DNA of 46,861 nucleotides from Furfurilactobacillus siliginis (GCF_001437435.1 NZ_JQCB01000002.1:1-46861); one strand, 5' to 3'; shown: positions 6,154 through 14,199, numbered from the stretch's first letter. Notes: generated by a model from the sequence alone, not told the origin. Made by a program: numbers and translations.

Positions 6154-6875
6154 ATAGGAAAGTTTTGCATGTAATGGGATAAGGCAACAATAACGTCATG
6201 AAAAATGGTGGGACCGTAGGTTGTCAAAATATATACAAGTATGCCCATCAGTAAGCTGAATTCATATGGATGCGTGTTAGGGAATTTCTTAATCAGAACT
6301 CTGGAGGACTCTAAGTAATGATTTATATCAAAGAATTTATTAGCTTCATTTTGAGATATGCCCTGGTCTATTTCATCGTCCTGGGATTCTGGGGCTTCTT
6401 CGTATGGGGGTTCGTCGACAAATTTAGGGGAGGCTGGCAAGGACTCTTGTATAACTTTACCCATATTTTTAAACGGTAATTGATCAACGTATTTTAGATA
6501 GTTGTTCGCAAGCTGACGAGTTGAAATAACACTCCTGAAGTCAGTAACTGATGCCTGTTTGGAGATTTGTTCGGCCAGCAGTGAAAGATTATTACCAGCA
6601 AATGTTGATGGATAAAGCCGTTCTATATACTTCATTTCTCTGCGAAATCTTTCTGCTGGGGCGTATTGGCTTCTAGAAATGGTTGCTTGGATTCTTGTCA
6701 TTTCTTGGTATGGGATAGAACCTGAGCTGATGTTCATTAAGTCGCTCATACTAGCGGCAATATTTTTAACGCGATTTTGTGACTGTTTGTTTAATGCACT
6801 GGCACTAGATAAGTCAGACATAATGAATGACTTTGAAAAATTGCTTTGAATGGTTCTATTCTCATTGTTACTCAT
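6144..6875 (-). CDS. Unknown protein with C-terminal membrane segment, opposite-strand insert
   Basis: The 243-residue product is soluble and helix-rich for about 200 residues, with an acidic/proline linker (KFVDEPPYEEAPESQDDEIDQG, written here in part) near 155-180. It then has a hydrophobic stretch (FSLLMGILVYILTTYGPTIF) close to the C-terminus, suggesting a tail-anchored membrane protein. I chose ATG 6875 because AGAGG lies 8 bases upstream. The ATG at 6899 lacks a site. It points against the early operon, has its own terminator, and forms a pair with the gene at 7010-7726. That is the profile of a moron expressed in the lysogen. No family is recognised. Superinfection exclusion or defence is a guess from context. 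Confidence 0.7.
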   Translation of the reverse strand: MSNNENRTIQSNFSKSFIMSDLSSASALNKQSQNRVKNIAASMSDLMNISSGSIPYQEMTRIQATISRSQYAPAERFRREMKYIERLYPSTFAGNNLSLLAEQISKQASVTDFRSVISTRQLANNYLKYVDQLPFKNMGKVIQESLPASPKFVDEPPYEEAPESQDDEIDQGISQNEANKFFDINHYLESSRVLIKKFPNTHPYEFSLLMGILVYILTTYGPTIFHDVIVALSHYMQNFPIAH

Positions 6876-7009
6876 TGAAGAGACCTCTTTTGTTTTCACT
6901 TATTATCTCATAACTAATGACAAGTGAAAGTAATGACCAATTGCTGAAAATAAAAACGACCAAATAGTGAGCATGAAAGGAGTGATTAGAATCAGTGAAA
7001 TTATCATTT

Positions 7010-7726
7010 CTATTTTAGAGACGTTGGCTGTTGTCCTTGTGTGTTATTTTCTAAAACTTTTTCTTCCTCTGGTTGCTCTAGTGATAGTTCTGGCCATTTA
7101 TCTTCGTCAAAGTTATTAAGGCTGTATGAAATTCCGTGAAATTCATATTTATGATGAGAAGAGCTTTTAGAGTAGTAGTCCCGTTTAAACAGAGACTTTT
7201 TGGCTACCTTGAAGCTGAAATTGATTTTTTCAAGCGTTTTGATGTTTGGATTTTTCTGATCTAGCAGCACGACCACGTCGATGTTGGTGTTGGAATTTGG
7301 AGGAAAAGTTCCAAATGTTCTATCGGGTATATCAAGTTGCAAGTCAGTAATCAGTTTAGAAGGCGTTTGAACAATCACAAATAGGTCAGTCGGCCCGATT
7401 TCTCTAGGAAGAACTCGCTTAGTCACAATATCAAAATTGAGATTAGTTTCAGGATCAAAAGCCCTTAAGTCAAAAAATCCCAATGCTGTTGAAGTGGGAT
7501 TAATGACGTTCACTGAAGCAGTCATTGCTTTGTGATAACTCATAGGATTTCCATCATGTCTCCGAGTATAGACCGAGTCTAAAGGTACAACAGTTAGATT
7601 TTGGTCCCAAGACACATCTATTTTCTTTTTGCTACGGTTTAAAGTGACTAAAGCAATTAGCAGGGAAATAACTGCAATCCAATTGTCTAGTAGATAACGC
7701 ACACAGACACTAATCAGTTTTATCAA
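7010..7726 (-). CDS. N-terminally membrane-anchored protein of unknown function
   Basis: From a TTG at 7726 (GGAAG 8 bases upstream) the product is about 238 residues. It has one membrane helix near the N-terminus (DNWIAVISLLIALVTLNRSKKK), then a positively charged stop-transfer and a beta-rich cytoplasmic domain (VIVQTPSKLITDLQLDIPDRTFG ... IDVVVLLD). A charged, low-complexity tail (EQPEEEKVLENNTQGQQ) ends it. The open frame extends to 7861, but the extension overlaps a convincing plus-strand gene (7782-7925) and has no ribosome binding site. The start is therefore uncertain. It is the upstream member of a leftward two-gene cassette. Function unknown. Confidence 0.65.
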   Translation of the reverse strand: MIKLISVCVRYLLDNWIAVISLLIALVTLNRSKKKIDVSWDQNLTVVPLDSVYTRRHDGNPMSYHKAMTASVNVINPTSTALGFFDLRAFDPETNLNFDIVTKRVLPREIGPTDLFVIVQTPSKLITDLQLDIPDRTFGTFPPNSNTNIDVVVLLDQKNPNIKTLEKINFSFKVAKKSLFKRDYYSKSSSHHKYEFHGISYSLNNFDEDKWPELSLEQPEEEKVLENNTQGQQPTSLK

Positions 7727-7781
7727 AATCGGCACTTCCAAATTTTTATTTTTATTATCCCACACAAGGGAGGCAACACCA

Positions 7782-7925
7782 ATGAACCTCAGGTTACTAG
7801 CATCTGGCATCAACCATATGCAGCCAGACAAACAAAAAGCCGACTGGAACTGGCATTCCAATCGACCACTGAAAAATAAATTATTCGAAAATATTATCTA
7901 CCGTGCAGGAGATAAACGCAAATGA
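7782..7925 (+). CDS. Small early protein (47 residues)
   Basis: An ATG preceded by AAGGGAGG at 8 bases opens a 47-codon frame (MNLRLLASGINHMQPDKQKA..., ending NIIYRAGDKRK). The sequence is polar and tryptophan-containing, typical of small phage early proteins, with no transmembrane segment. It restarts rightward transcription units after the minus-strand insert and ends 24 bases before the ssb start. No function can be assigned. A 12-codon frame (7922-7960) overlapping its stop is probably not a gene. Confidence 0.55.
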   Translation: MNLRLLASGINHMQPDKQKADWNWHSNRPLKNKLFENIIYRAGDKRK

Positions 7926-7949
7926 AATTAAGTGACGAGGTACATCAAT

Positions 7950-8411
7950 ATGATCAATAGAGCAGTGCTAACTGGTCGTTTAACCAAAGCTGTAGAGATT
8001 CGTTACACCCAAGGTGGAACAGCAGTAGCAAGTTTTAATTTAGCTGTTAATCGCCAGTTTACTAATCAAGCTGGTGAACGTGAAGCAGACTTCATTAGTT
8101 GTATTATCTGGCGCAAGTCAGCAGAAAACTTTGCAAACTTTACCCATAAAGGTTCATTGGTCGGTATCGAAGGACGTGTACAAACACGAAACTATGAAAA
8201 CCAACAGGGGCAACGTGTGTATGTCACCGAAGTAGTCGTTGAGAACTTTGCGCTGCTAGAGCCAAGAAGTCAGAGCGACCAAAACGCGCAACCGTCAGCA
8301 TCACAGAATGGCTCCACTTCCACGACGGCATCTCAACAACCTGCACCACGTGATCCGTTTGCTAATAGTGGTGAAGCAATTGACATTGATGACAGTGACT
8401 TGCCGTTTTAG
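7950..8411 (+). CDS. ssb: Single-stranded DNA-binding protein
   Basis: The 153-residue SSB coats single-stranded DNA at phage replication forks. The OB-fold occupies about 1-105 ([50 protein letters not shown]). A Gln/Ser-rich linker leads to the acidic tip DIDDSDLPF that recruits partner proteins. I chose ATG 7950 (GAGG 9 bases upstream), which gives the conserved [11 protein letters not shown] start, rather than the GTG at 7932. It precedes the replisome organizer gene by 11 bases. Confidence 0.95.
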   Translation: MINRAVLTGRLTKAVEIRYTQGGTAVASFNLAVNRQFTNQAGEREADFISCIIWRKSAENFANFTHKGSLVGIEGRVQTRNYENQQGQRVYVTEVVVENFALLEPRSQSDQNAQPSASQNGSTSTTASQQPAPRDPFANSGEAIDIDDSDLPF

Positions 8412-8422
8412 GAGGTCAAACG

Positions 8423-9346
8423 ATGTCAGATAACAAGAAGTACTACTATCTCAAACTCAAAGCAAATTTTTTTGACTCAAACGAAATGATTGCACTTGAA
8501 CTTATGCCAGACGGGTATAAGTACAGCAATATTCTTCTCAAGATGTACCTTCGCAGCCTCGAACGCGATGGCAAATTGATGTTCAACAATTACATTCCTT
8601 TTGATGCCACGACATTAGCTGCGGTTACAAGACACAGTGTTGGTGACGTTGAAAAGGCAATTGATACGTTTAAACGTCTTGGCTTAATAGAAGTGCTTGA
8701 TAACGGAGCAATCTACATGGCTGACATTCAAAACTATATTGGTCGTTCATCAACCGAAGCCGACAGAAAGCGGAAGTATCGGGCTTCAATCGATGCAGAG
8801 AAGCAAGAAAAACTACCAGCGGGACATTTGTCGGACAAACGTCCACCAGAGAAAGAGTTAGAGATAGAGAAAGAGATAGAGAAAGATATTAGTCCGAATT
8901 CTGACAAGCAGAATTCAGGACGAGAAAATATCCCACTTAAATTAGCGGAATATCTGTTTGAAAAGATTAAAACCAATAATCCTAAAGCACGTGAACCTAA
9001 TCTTACTAAATGGGCTAACGTAATTCGCCTAATGATTGCTAAAGATAATCGTGACGTGCAAGAAATTACGGACATGATTGATTGGTGTCAGTCAGTGTAT
9101 TTCTGGAAGACCACGATACTAAGTCCAGAATCACTTCGGAAAAACTTCGATGCAATGATTGCTAAACGTCAAGAGGCTAGCGAGAGCACTAAGCCAGTGG
9201 TGATTGTAGAACACATGGATCCAGATGTTGAGCAGACGCCGATGTCGGAGGCTGAAAGAAAAAAGATTGATGATCAACTGAAAAAGAATTGGGAGATTTT
9301 ACGTAAGGCAAAGGAGGAACACAGAAATGGTGAGGACAAAGAGTAA
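8423..9346 (+). CDS. Phage replisome organizer
   Basis: The 307-residue initiator would bind the phage origin and recruit host helicase. The N-terminal winged-helix replisome-organizer domain spans about 1-115 (YYYLKLKANFFDSNEMIALELMPDG; LMFNNYIPFDATTLAAVTRHSVGDVEKAI; MADIQNYIGRSSTEADRKRKYR). A low-complexity KELEIEKEIEKD linker (encoded by GAGATAGAGAAA-like DNA repeats near 8861-8890) joins a helical C-terminal domain (about 170-250), probably for helicase-loader contact. No helicase-loader gene follows. GGAGGT precedes the ATG. The origin of such phages usually lies within this gene. Confidence 0.85.
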   Translation: MSDNKKYYYLKLKANFFDSNEMIALELMPDGYKYSNILLKMYLRSLERDGKLMFNNYIPFDATTLAAVTRHSVGDVEKAIDTFKRLGLIEVLDNGAIYMADIQNYIGRSSTEADRKRKYRASIDAEKQEKLPAGHLSDKRPPEKELEIEKEIEKDISPNSDKQNSGRENIPLKLAEYLFEKIKTNNPKAREPNLTKWANVIRLMIAKDNRDVQEITDMIDWCQSVYFWKTTILSPESLRKNFDAMIAKRQEASESTKPVVIVEHMDPDVEQTPMSEAERKKIDDQLKKNWEILRKAKEEHRNGEDKE

Positions 9347-9587
9347 TGTCGCTGGCGCCAAATTAACAGGTGGAAATAATGGCCGTCGGTATGCAGTGGT
9401 CATCTACGACATGAAAAAAGAAATTGTTATTGCAGTAATGGCATATGTAACAGGTATTAACCAGGCGATGCGATTGTCATTCTTGGTTAAAGAGCGTTAT
9501 CACTTCACGCCAAAGGTGATCAGTCTCAATGATGTGAACGTTGGTATGATGCAACGTTGGAATGCAGGCGGTGAGTGTATTGAGTAA
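9327..9587 (+). CDS. Small early protein of unknown function (86 residues)
   Basis: It overlaps the end of the replisome organizer by 20 bases, with AGGAGG 9 bases before the ATG. The product (MVRTKSNVAGAK..., YAVVIYDMKKEIVIAVMAY...) looks like a small alpha/beta protein without membrane segments or known motifs. Tight packing in the early operon supports expression. Confidence 0.65.
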   Translation: MVRTKSNVAGAKLTGGNNGRRYAVVIYDMKKEIVIAVMAYVTGINQAMRLSFLVKERYHFTPKVISLNDVNVGMMQRWNAGGECIE

Positions 9588-9759
9588 TCGTGAAAGAAAG
9601 TTATCTTTTGCCTTGCTGACAGCAGGCGCAGTTGCATCACTGGGACTGACGTTTTACTGGTCAGCAACTGATCATACGGTCTCAGCGTTATGTGGAGTAG
9701 TAGCGTTCATGTTTTCAGCAATTAATTTAGCAATTCTTTTAGAGGAGAAAAAACAATGA
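9580..9759 (+). CDS. Small two-helix membrane protein
   Basis: From TTG 9580 the product has 59 residues: a basic start (SNRERKLS), then two hydrophobic helices (FALLTAGAVASLGLTFYW and VSALCGVVAFMFSAINLAILL) and a charged end. The open frame extends to ATG 9562, which lacks a clear ribosome binding site; GGTGAG lies just before the TTG. The stop (TGA) overlaps the ATG of the next gene. Function unknown. Confidence 0.6.
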   Translation: MSNRERKLSFALLTAGAVASLGLTFYWSATDHTVSALCGVVAFMFSAINLAILLEEKKQ

Positions 9760-9929
9760 AAATTATGACAGTTGGAGTCACAGATGAACAATATGACTGG
9801 ATGATTAAGTTTATTGAGAGCGAAAGCCCAGAGGAAGGGTACGATCTTGATGCGCCAAGCGTATTTGCGGGGCTTATTGAAGATGCACATTTCGATGAAT
9901 TTAAGTCTGACAGTAATGTTGTGAACTAA
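9756..9929 (+). CDS. Small acidic early protein (57 residues)
   Basis: ATG 9756 overlaps the previous stop and is preceded by GAGGAG. The product (MKIMTVGVTDEQYDWMIKFI..., ending KSDSNVVN) is strongly acidic (ESESPEEGYDLD) with no membrane segment. Coupled translation makes it credible. Strongly acidic small phage proteins can mimic DNA or bind host enzymes, but nothing here shows that. Confidence 0.6.
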   Translation: MKIMTVGVTDEQYDWMIKFIESESPEEGYDLDAPSVFAGLIEDAHFDEFKSDSNVVN

Positions 9930-10005
9930 ATATGCGGACACATATTGGGAGGCGTGAGCCGAGTACGAGTGGCTGTCGGACAAAAATTATAAAGGAGTCA
10001 TGAAA

Positions 10006-10434
10006 ATGGCAAAGCGAAAGGTAGAACTAAACATCGCCAATTTAAAAGGCGGTGCAGTACAAGAACAGATTGATTCTGCAATGAAAGAAGTTACCAAGAA
10101 TGTTTTGGACCCTAACACCGATTTTAAGAAGGCACGGAAACTAACGGTTACATTAACATTCAAGCCCAATGAAGACCGCGACACGATTGCGACGAGTGTG
10201 GATGTTAAATCTACTTTGGCACCACATCTTGGGATTAACACAACTGTATTGATGGGACGGGATGCAAATACTGGTTCCGTAGAGGCACAAGAACTTAAAT
10301 CTGGTACTAAAGGACAGACATACTTTGACCCTGACGATGAAACCTTGAAGACGGATACAGGGGATGACATTGATCAGGTGGAAAAAGACAACAAACCAAT
10401 TGATTTTCGTAAGCGAAAGGTAGAGGGCCAGTAA
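10006..10434 (+). CDS. Conserved phage early protein (often labelled replication terminator-like)
   Basis: The 142-residue product (MAKRKVELNIANLKGGAVQE...) has a beta-rich core (ARKLTVTLTFKPNEDRDTIATSVDV; KSTLAPHLG; QELKSGTKGQTYFDPDDE). It ends in an acidic then basic tail. I recall this family as a partner of DUF2303-type genes in lactic-acid phages, sometimes annotated as replication terminator protein without experimental support. ATG 10006 has AAAGGAG 8 bases upstream; the ATG at 10000 is too close to it. It precedes the DUF2303-like gene by 2 bases. Confidence 0.65.
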   Translation: MAKRKVELNIANLKGGAVQEQIDSAMKEVTKNVLDPNTDFKKARKLTVTLTFKPNEDRDTIATSVDVKSTLAPHLGINTTVLMGRDANTGSVEAQELKSGTKGQTYFDPDDETLKTDTGDDIDQVEKDNKPIDFRKRKVEGQ

Positions 10435-10436
10435 TT

Positions 10437-11174
10437 ATGGAAAACACAGTGGAATCATTGAAGTTTTTAGACGAACAGTCAGTTACAGCAGCGGGTAAAC
10501 GTGTCATTCATGATAGCGACCGAACGTTTTTAGTTGGCACCAATGGGGATGTACAAGAATTTCGACCAAATGATGGTGCACAAGAAACCTTAGTTAGTCA
10601 CACGCTGTCGGGTTTAGTTGACTACATCAAAGGTACCAGCGAACGTAAGCAACAGGAATTGATTGTTTCGATTGAAGATGAGCAAACAGTTCGTGTATTT
10701 GGCGCACTAGATAAGTTTGGCCGTCGTGAGGAATTGATTTGTGCTAAGGCAATTGTTAGTGAATTTTCATGGGGTCGCTTTATGAATGCCGAAGACATGA
10801 ATATCAGATTGCAAGCACAATTCGCACAGACAGATGACCGAGATGTTGTATTGCAACTGATTGGGAATATCAAAGAAGAAAACAGTCAAACATCAGTAGA
10901 CGATGGTGTTACTCAGACCGTTTCCGCTCGAACGGGTATTGCATCTGTAGACAATGTGATTGTGCCTAACCCCGTATCACTGAAACCATATCGGACGTTC
11001 CAAGAAATTGACCAACCAGCAAGTGACTTTATCTTCCGTGTGCAGAGTGGTCCAACAGCTGCTTTGTTTGAAGGTGACGGAGGTCAATGGCGCAACAAGG
11101 CGATTGCAAATATCAAAGAGTATTTGGAATTTGCAATCAAAGAAACCGATGACCGAGTAAAAGTTATCGCGTAG
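10437..11174 (+). CDS. DUF2303/YfdQ-like phage protein
   Basis: The 245-residue protein resembles the DUF2303 family. The most recognisable part is the C-terminal third (VSLKPYRTFQEIDQPASDF; TAALFEGDGGQWRNKAIANI). An N-terminal segment (SVTAAGKRVIHDSDRTFLV; SHTLSGLVDYIKG) precedes a beta-rich middle. Members sit in early regions of many phages beside replication or recombination genes; their biochemical role is not established. It probably acts with the preceding 142-residue protein. Confidence 0.65.
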   Translation: MENTVESLKFLDEQSVTAAGKRVIHDSDRTFLVGTNGDVQEFRPNDGAQETLVSHTLSGLVDYIKGTSERKQQELIVSIEDEQTVRVFGALDKFGRREELICAKAIVSEFSWGRFMNAEDMNIRLQAQFAQTDDRDVVLQLIGNIKEENSQTSVDDGVTQTVSARTGIASVDNVIVPNPVSLKPYRTFQEIDQPASDFIFRVQSGPTAALFEGDGGQWRNKAIANIKEYLEFAIKETDDRVKVIA

Positions 11175-11184
11175 ACACAAAAAG

Positions 11185-11204
11185 CCGCCCACGAATGGAC
11201 GGCG
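11185..11204. other. Intergenic hairpin in the early operon
   Basis: GCCGcCCA-CGAA-TGGaCGGC can form a stem with one internal mismatch, 10 bases after the DUF2303-like gene. On the plus strand no T-run follows; on the minus strand it is followed by TTTTT. It therefore looks like a terminator facing against operon transcription, or an RNA-stability hairpin. Confidence 0.4.
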
Positions 11205-11262
11205 TGATTGCTTAATCTCTGACAAGGTGAGTATATCACAAAGCAAATAGTGAGGAAGAATC

Positions 11263-11523
11263 ATGAATCAGCGACAGCGGTTAAAGGCGAGAGTGACCCA
11301 GTGTCCATTTTGCCACGCAAAGCCGTCATTGAAGATGAACCACCACATGACGGTACAAGCGGTGGGTGGCCATGAGTATACCGATGAGCAAACTCAAGAA
11401 TTGGTCAGGGAAGCAGTGGCAGTTGATGCACATAATTCGTCGCTGCTGATTAAGACAAAACATCCGTTTAGAGTACATGCAAAATACTGTCCAATGTGCG
11501 GCGGAAAATTGGAGGGAAAGTAA
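11263..11523 (+). CDS. Small zinc-ribbon protein
   Basis: The 86-residue product has two paired-cysteine knuckles, CPFC (about 14-17) and CPMC (about 78-81), separated by about 60 residues including HH and GGHEYT. It could form a single zinc ribbon or restriction-alleviation (Lar)-like fold, known in phages to protect against host restriction. That similarity rests on the knuckles only. AGGAAG precedes the ATG; the stop overlaps the next start. Confidence 0.6.
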   Translation: MNQRQRLKARVTQCPFCHAKPSLKMNHHMTVQAVGGHEYTDEQTQELVREAVAVDAHNSSLLIKTKHPFRVHAKYCPMCGGKLEGK

Positions 11524-11792
11524 TGGGAAATGAGCTAAAGAAATTTATGGTGGTCAATGAGCTTTCTGAAGGCGAAAAATTAGTGGAGATAAAGACACCA
11601 ATCTATGAGGCAGAGACAGCAACACAGGCTGTGCTAAAAGATTCAAATAGAATGCTATCTGAATACATGAATGGTGAAAAGGATAACGGGTACGATGTGG
11701 CTACAGTTGCTGTTTATGAATTGGCTACTGGTGTCAGCGAATTAGGGAATATTGCAAAACGTAACTCAAGTAAATATGGGGGTGCGAAATGA
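11523..11792 (+). CDS. Small early protein of unknown function (89 residues)
   Basis: I chose ATG 11523 (GGAGGG 6 bases upstream), which overlaps the previous TAA. The frame extends to 11496 without a site. The product (MGNELKKFMVVNELSEGEKL..., ending NSSKYGGAK) is alpha/beta with no membrane helix and no known motif. Its stop overlaps the ATG of the next gene. Confidence 0.6.
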   Translation: MGNELKKFMVVNELSEGEKLVEIKTPIYEAETATQAVLKDSNRMLSEYMNGEKDNGYDVATVAVYELATGVSELGNIAKRNSSKYGGAK

Positions 11793-12202
11793 AAACAAGT
11801 GAGCTTAAGCAACAAATCAGAAGCATGGGTTTTAACATTGAAGAATATGAAGACCAGTTAGTAATCAATGGAGGGCTTTGGAAAATTTTCATTTCTAAAA
11901 CTGACTTTAAACAAGAACTACAAATTATGACGTACTCCACAATGAACATACCGGTTCGCCTGTGGTCACTTGTAAGCATGTATGTACTTACGCCCATGGA
12001 TGAACGTGGGGAACCAAAGAAGTATCGAGCACCGATACCGGGGATGACACTGTGTGGTATGCAAGCCTACCTTGCTTCTGATGCAGAAGATGAGTGGTGC
12101 GTTGGTAATCAAGATGACGGTAACGGAATTGTGTTTACCGAACAGGAGCGTGCAGACGCACCGTCATGGATTAAACGAGACTGGTGGGAGAAAGTTAAGT
12201 GA
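11789..12202 (+). CDS. Early protein of unknown function (137 residues)
   Basis: The product begins MKTSELKQQIRSMGFNIEEY and has a beta-rich core with a conserved-looking RLWSLVSMYVLTPMDERGEP segment. It ends in a tryptophan-rich ERADAPSWIKRDWWEKVK. The C-terminal W-rich pattern recalls small phage early proteins such as DUF1642, but I cannot assign it. Overlaps of 4 bases at both ends place it in a coupled operon. Confidence 0.6.
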   Translation: MKTSELKQQIRSMGFNIEEYEDQLVINGGLWKIFISKTDFKQELQIMTYSTMNIPVRLWSLVSMYVLTPMDERGEPKKYRAPIPGMTLCGMQAYLASDAEDEWCVGNQDDGNGIVFTEQERADAPSWIKRDWWEKVK

Positions 12203-12369
12203 GTATGTATATGTGTATCAATACAAAAACAAACGAAGTATTTGAAGGGATGCGCCACATGCATCATTCAGAAATCATGCGGAGAATCAACGAGCATTCA
12301 AGTTACAGCGCACATCGAACTGTGAAAGTTGACTTACCAGGGCCACTAATGATTGTGAAGGAGAACTAG
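12199..12369 (+). CDS. Small early protein (56 residues, GTG start)
   Basis: A GTG at 12199 overlaps the previous TGA (GTGA) with GGGAG 8 bases upstream. The product (MSMYMCINTKTNEVFEGMRH..., ending GPLMIVKEN) is polar and histidine-rich. Its small size and coupling are typical of accessory early genes. Function unknown. Confidence 0.5.
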   Translation: MSMYMCINTKTNEVFEGMRHMHHSEIMRRINEHSSYSAHRTVKVDLPGPLMIVKEN

Positions 12370-12371
12370 CA

Positions 12372-12590
12372 GTGCAATATAAAATGGTAACTGTCAGAAA
12401 GATATTGGTGCCAGATGAAATGCCTGATTTTATCGCACGCCAAATCGATTATTTGCAAGGCGAAAGGCAATTAGATTTATTTAGTAGCCTAATTTATCTG
12501 ATGTCGTGGAAACGGAACACTTGGATTCATGATGAAGACCATCAGGAAATGTTTGCTATAGCATGGCTCTATGGTTATGAGCGAGTGTGA
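12372..12590 (+). CDS. Small early protein (72 residues, GTG start)
   Basis: The frame starts with GTG at 12372, two bases after the previous stop, with AAGGAG 9 bases upstream. The product (MQYKMVTVRKILVPDEMPDF..., WLYGYERV) is mixed alpha/beta and rich in Tyr/Trp. No motif is recognised. Confidence 0.55.
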   Translation: MQYKMVTVRKILVPDEMPDFIARQIDYLQGERQLDLFSSLIYLMSWKRNTWIHDEDHQEMFAIAWLYGYERV

Positions 12591-12599
12591 GGTGATCAC

Positions 12600-13304
12600 G
12601 TGTATGTATATGGTCGTGTCGGTCACCGTGATGGTGATTGGGTAACCGTTAAGTTAAGTGACATGTCAGATGGCGACAAATTTCGTATCGATAAGTATGG
12701 TCACGGGGATGTTCAGGTAAGGATTGAAGATGCACGTAAAATCACCACAGCGCAGCTAAAGAAAACCTGGGCGATGATTCGCGAAGTATGTATGTGGCAG
12801 AACGATGATGCTAAGTCCACTAAATTGATGGCCGAGACGGAGCAAGAACTTAAGGGCGAGTTTTACAAGGAGCGTAATGAGCCAGAATTTAGCTTAAGCG
12901 ATTGCTCACTGGAGACAGCCAACAAGTTCATCGACTTCCTGATTATGTTTTGTTACCGCGAAGACATCCCCTGGCGAAGTAAAACGTGGGACATGATACA
13001 AGGTAGCTATGGAGCCGTGTATTACGGTTTAAAGTACCGACAGTGTTGTATATGTCGGAACCACGCAGAAATTGCACACGTGCATGCTGTGGGGTCAGGG
13101 CGTAACCGTAGGACGATTGACCACCGCGGCAACTATGTAATGCCACTGTGTTATATGCACCATGAGGAAGAGCAACATCTGATTGGTATTACAACATTCA
13201 TGAATAAGTACCACATCAAAGGCATCAAGGTAGATGACCATATTGCTAAGATGCTGAAACTTGGCAACTACCGAATTATTGAAGAGGACAACGGGGATGA
13301 TTAA
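12600..13304 (+). CDS. Putative HNHc nuclease
   Basis: The 234-residue protein belongs to the phage HNHc family found at the end of early operons. The C-terminal nuclease region (about 140-215) has CCICRN, then IAHVHAVGSGRNRRTIDHRG and LCYMHHEEEQH, which supply the His/Cys metal ligands of a treble-clef HNH fold. The N-terminal 100 residues are a helical accessory domain. Family members are thought to act in phage recombination or DNA processing. GTG 12600 is preceded by GAGGTGA. Confidence 0.75.
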   Translation: MYVYGRVGHRDGDWVTVKLSDMSDGDKFRIDKYGHGDVQVRIEDARKITTAQLKKTWAMIREVCMWQNDDAKSTKLMAETEQELKGEFYKERNEPEFSLSDCSLETANKFIDFLIMFCYREDIPWRSKTWDMIQGSYGAVYYGLKYRQCCICRNHAEIAHVHAVGSGRNRRTIDHRGNYVMPLCYMHHEEEQHLIGITTFMNKYHIKGIKVDDHIAKMLKLGNYRIIEEDNGDD

Positions 13305-13427
13305 GAGAAAGCTATCCTTGATTTAATAATATTTTATTGCATAAAAAAAGACCGCATACCATCGGGGATGCTGTCCTAACTAAATTACTTCAACAAATTA
13401 ATTCTAGCATAAAGGACGGCGGATCGC

Positions 13428-13895
13428 TTGGGTATGAGGAAGCATAAACAAAGTACATTTGAATGGTTGAACGAATACTTGGAACTCAAAGACGAATGTC
13501 ACCTGTTAGAGTGGAAGATTCGAAAAACTAAGCATGAAGAGTGGCGATGGTTAGAAGGAGACCTGGCTGGTGTTCGAATCAATGGTAAATCAAAGGGGTC
13601 TCACGTATCAGACAACTTACCAAAATTAGAATCTGATCTAAAAACGTGTGAAAATGAAATGAATACACTGTTACAGATTGTGGATACATTCCAAGGATAC
13701 GAAAATGACATCTTAAGGTTGAAGTATATTGATGGATTAAGTATTGAAGACATTGCTGAGAAGCTTAACTTATCAGTAAGCACAGTGTCACAACGACATG
13801 CAGAACTCCATCGACGGCTAGACTTCATCGATCATTGGGAACAAAAGCGTAAAAGCTTTAACGACAGATTGGATGTTGATTTTGTAGAGATGTGA
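13428..13895 (+). CDS. ArpU/RinA-like late transcription regulator
   Basis: The 155-residue protein has a helical N-terminus and a C-terminal sigma-70 region-4-like helix-turn-helix (ILRLKYIDGLSIEDIAEKLNLS, written in part; then VSTVSQRHAELHRRL, about 100-135). Proteins of this type at the early/late boundary switch on packaging and structural genes. The TTG at 13428 has GGCGG 5 bases upstream; ATG 13434 is the alternative start. It is separated from the early operon by about 120 bases of A/T-rich DNA without a gene, and a strong terminator follows about 100 bases downstream. Confidence 0.75.
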   Translation: MGMRKHKQSTFEWLNEYLELKDECHLLEWKIRKTKHEEWRWLEGDLAGVRINGKSKGSHVSDNLPKLESDLKTCENEMNTLLQIVDTFQGYENDILRLKYIDGLSIEDIAEKLNLSVSTVSQRHAELHRRLDFIDHWEQKRKSFNDRLDVDFVEM

Positions 13896-14000
13896 AATTA
13901 TAACACTAAAAATTTTTAAAGCTACATTTCATCTACATGGATAGATTGCATTGGATTCTAGGATTTGATGGATTATAACGATAGCATACAGAAATTAAGA

Positions 14001-14029
14001 AACAGCTAGCTTAACGGCTAGCTGTTTTT
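14001..14029 (+). terminator. Strong terminator after the late regulator
   Basis: AACAGCTAGC-TTAACG-GCTAGCTGTT is a perfect 10-bp stem ending in a run of five T residues. It separates the regulator from the packaging genes. The 105 bases before it (13896-14000) contain no gene, but do contain TATAAC (about 13974) that might serve a regulator-dependent promoter. Late expression may need read-through or a promoter beyond it. Confidence 0.9.
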
Positions 14030-14046
14030 GCGTTGAGGAGAAGGCT

Positions 14047-14199
14047 ATGAAAGATAGCAAAGTAGCAAAAGATGTCTTGGTGATCTGTACTACGTTAGAC
14101 AAGGCAATTAGAGGCGAAAACGATGCACCGTTAGCAGTGGCACGATTAGCTGCAGAGCGTGTGAAGAATTACTTCGAACAGACCAGTACATATAAATAA
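14047..14199 (+). CDS. Small protein between two terminator-like hairpins (50 residues)
   Basis: ATG 14047 has GAGGAGAAGG just upstream. The product (MKDSKVAKDVLVICTTLDKA..., ending NYFEQTSTYK) is a small helical, soluble protein. It is flanked by the strong terminator at 14001 and a second hairpin at 14204, so it may be a separately controlled leader gene of the late operon. Function unknown. Confidence 0.55.
   Translation: MKDSKVAKDVLVICTTLDKAIRGENDAPLAVARLAAERVKNYFEQTSTYK

Noticed and set aside
6973-7119. Plus-strand 48-codon frame encoding a very hydrophobic peptide, antisense to the end of the 7010-7726 gene
   Set aside because: The ATG has no usable ribosome binding site. Most of the hydrophobic part is simply the antisense of a charged Glu/Lys/Gln tail, which tends to read as Leu/Phe/Val.
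7727-7861. N-terminal extension of the 7010-7726 gene to ATG 7861
   Set aside because: It has no ribosome binding site, places the membrane helix far from the N-terminus, and overlaps a well-supported plus-strand gene at 7782-7925.
8861-8890. GAGATAGAGAAA-like repeats as the phage origin of replication
   Set aside because: An origin in this gene is plausible, but these purine-rich repeats encode a simple Lys/Glu/Ile linker and lack clear inverted or spaced iteron structure, so I do not annotate an origin.
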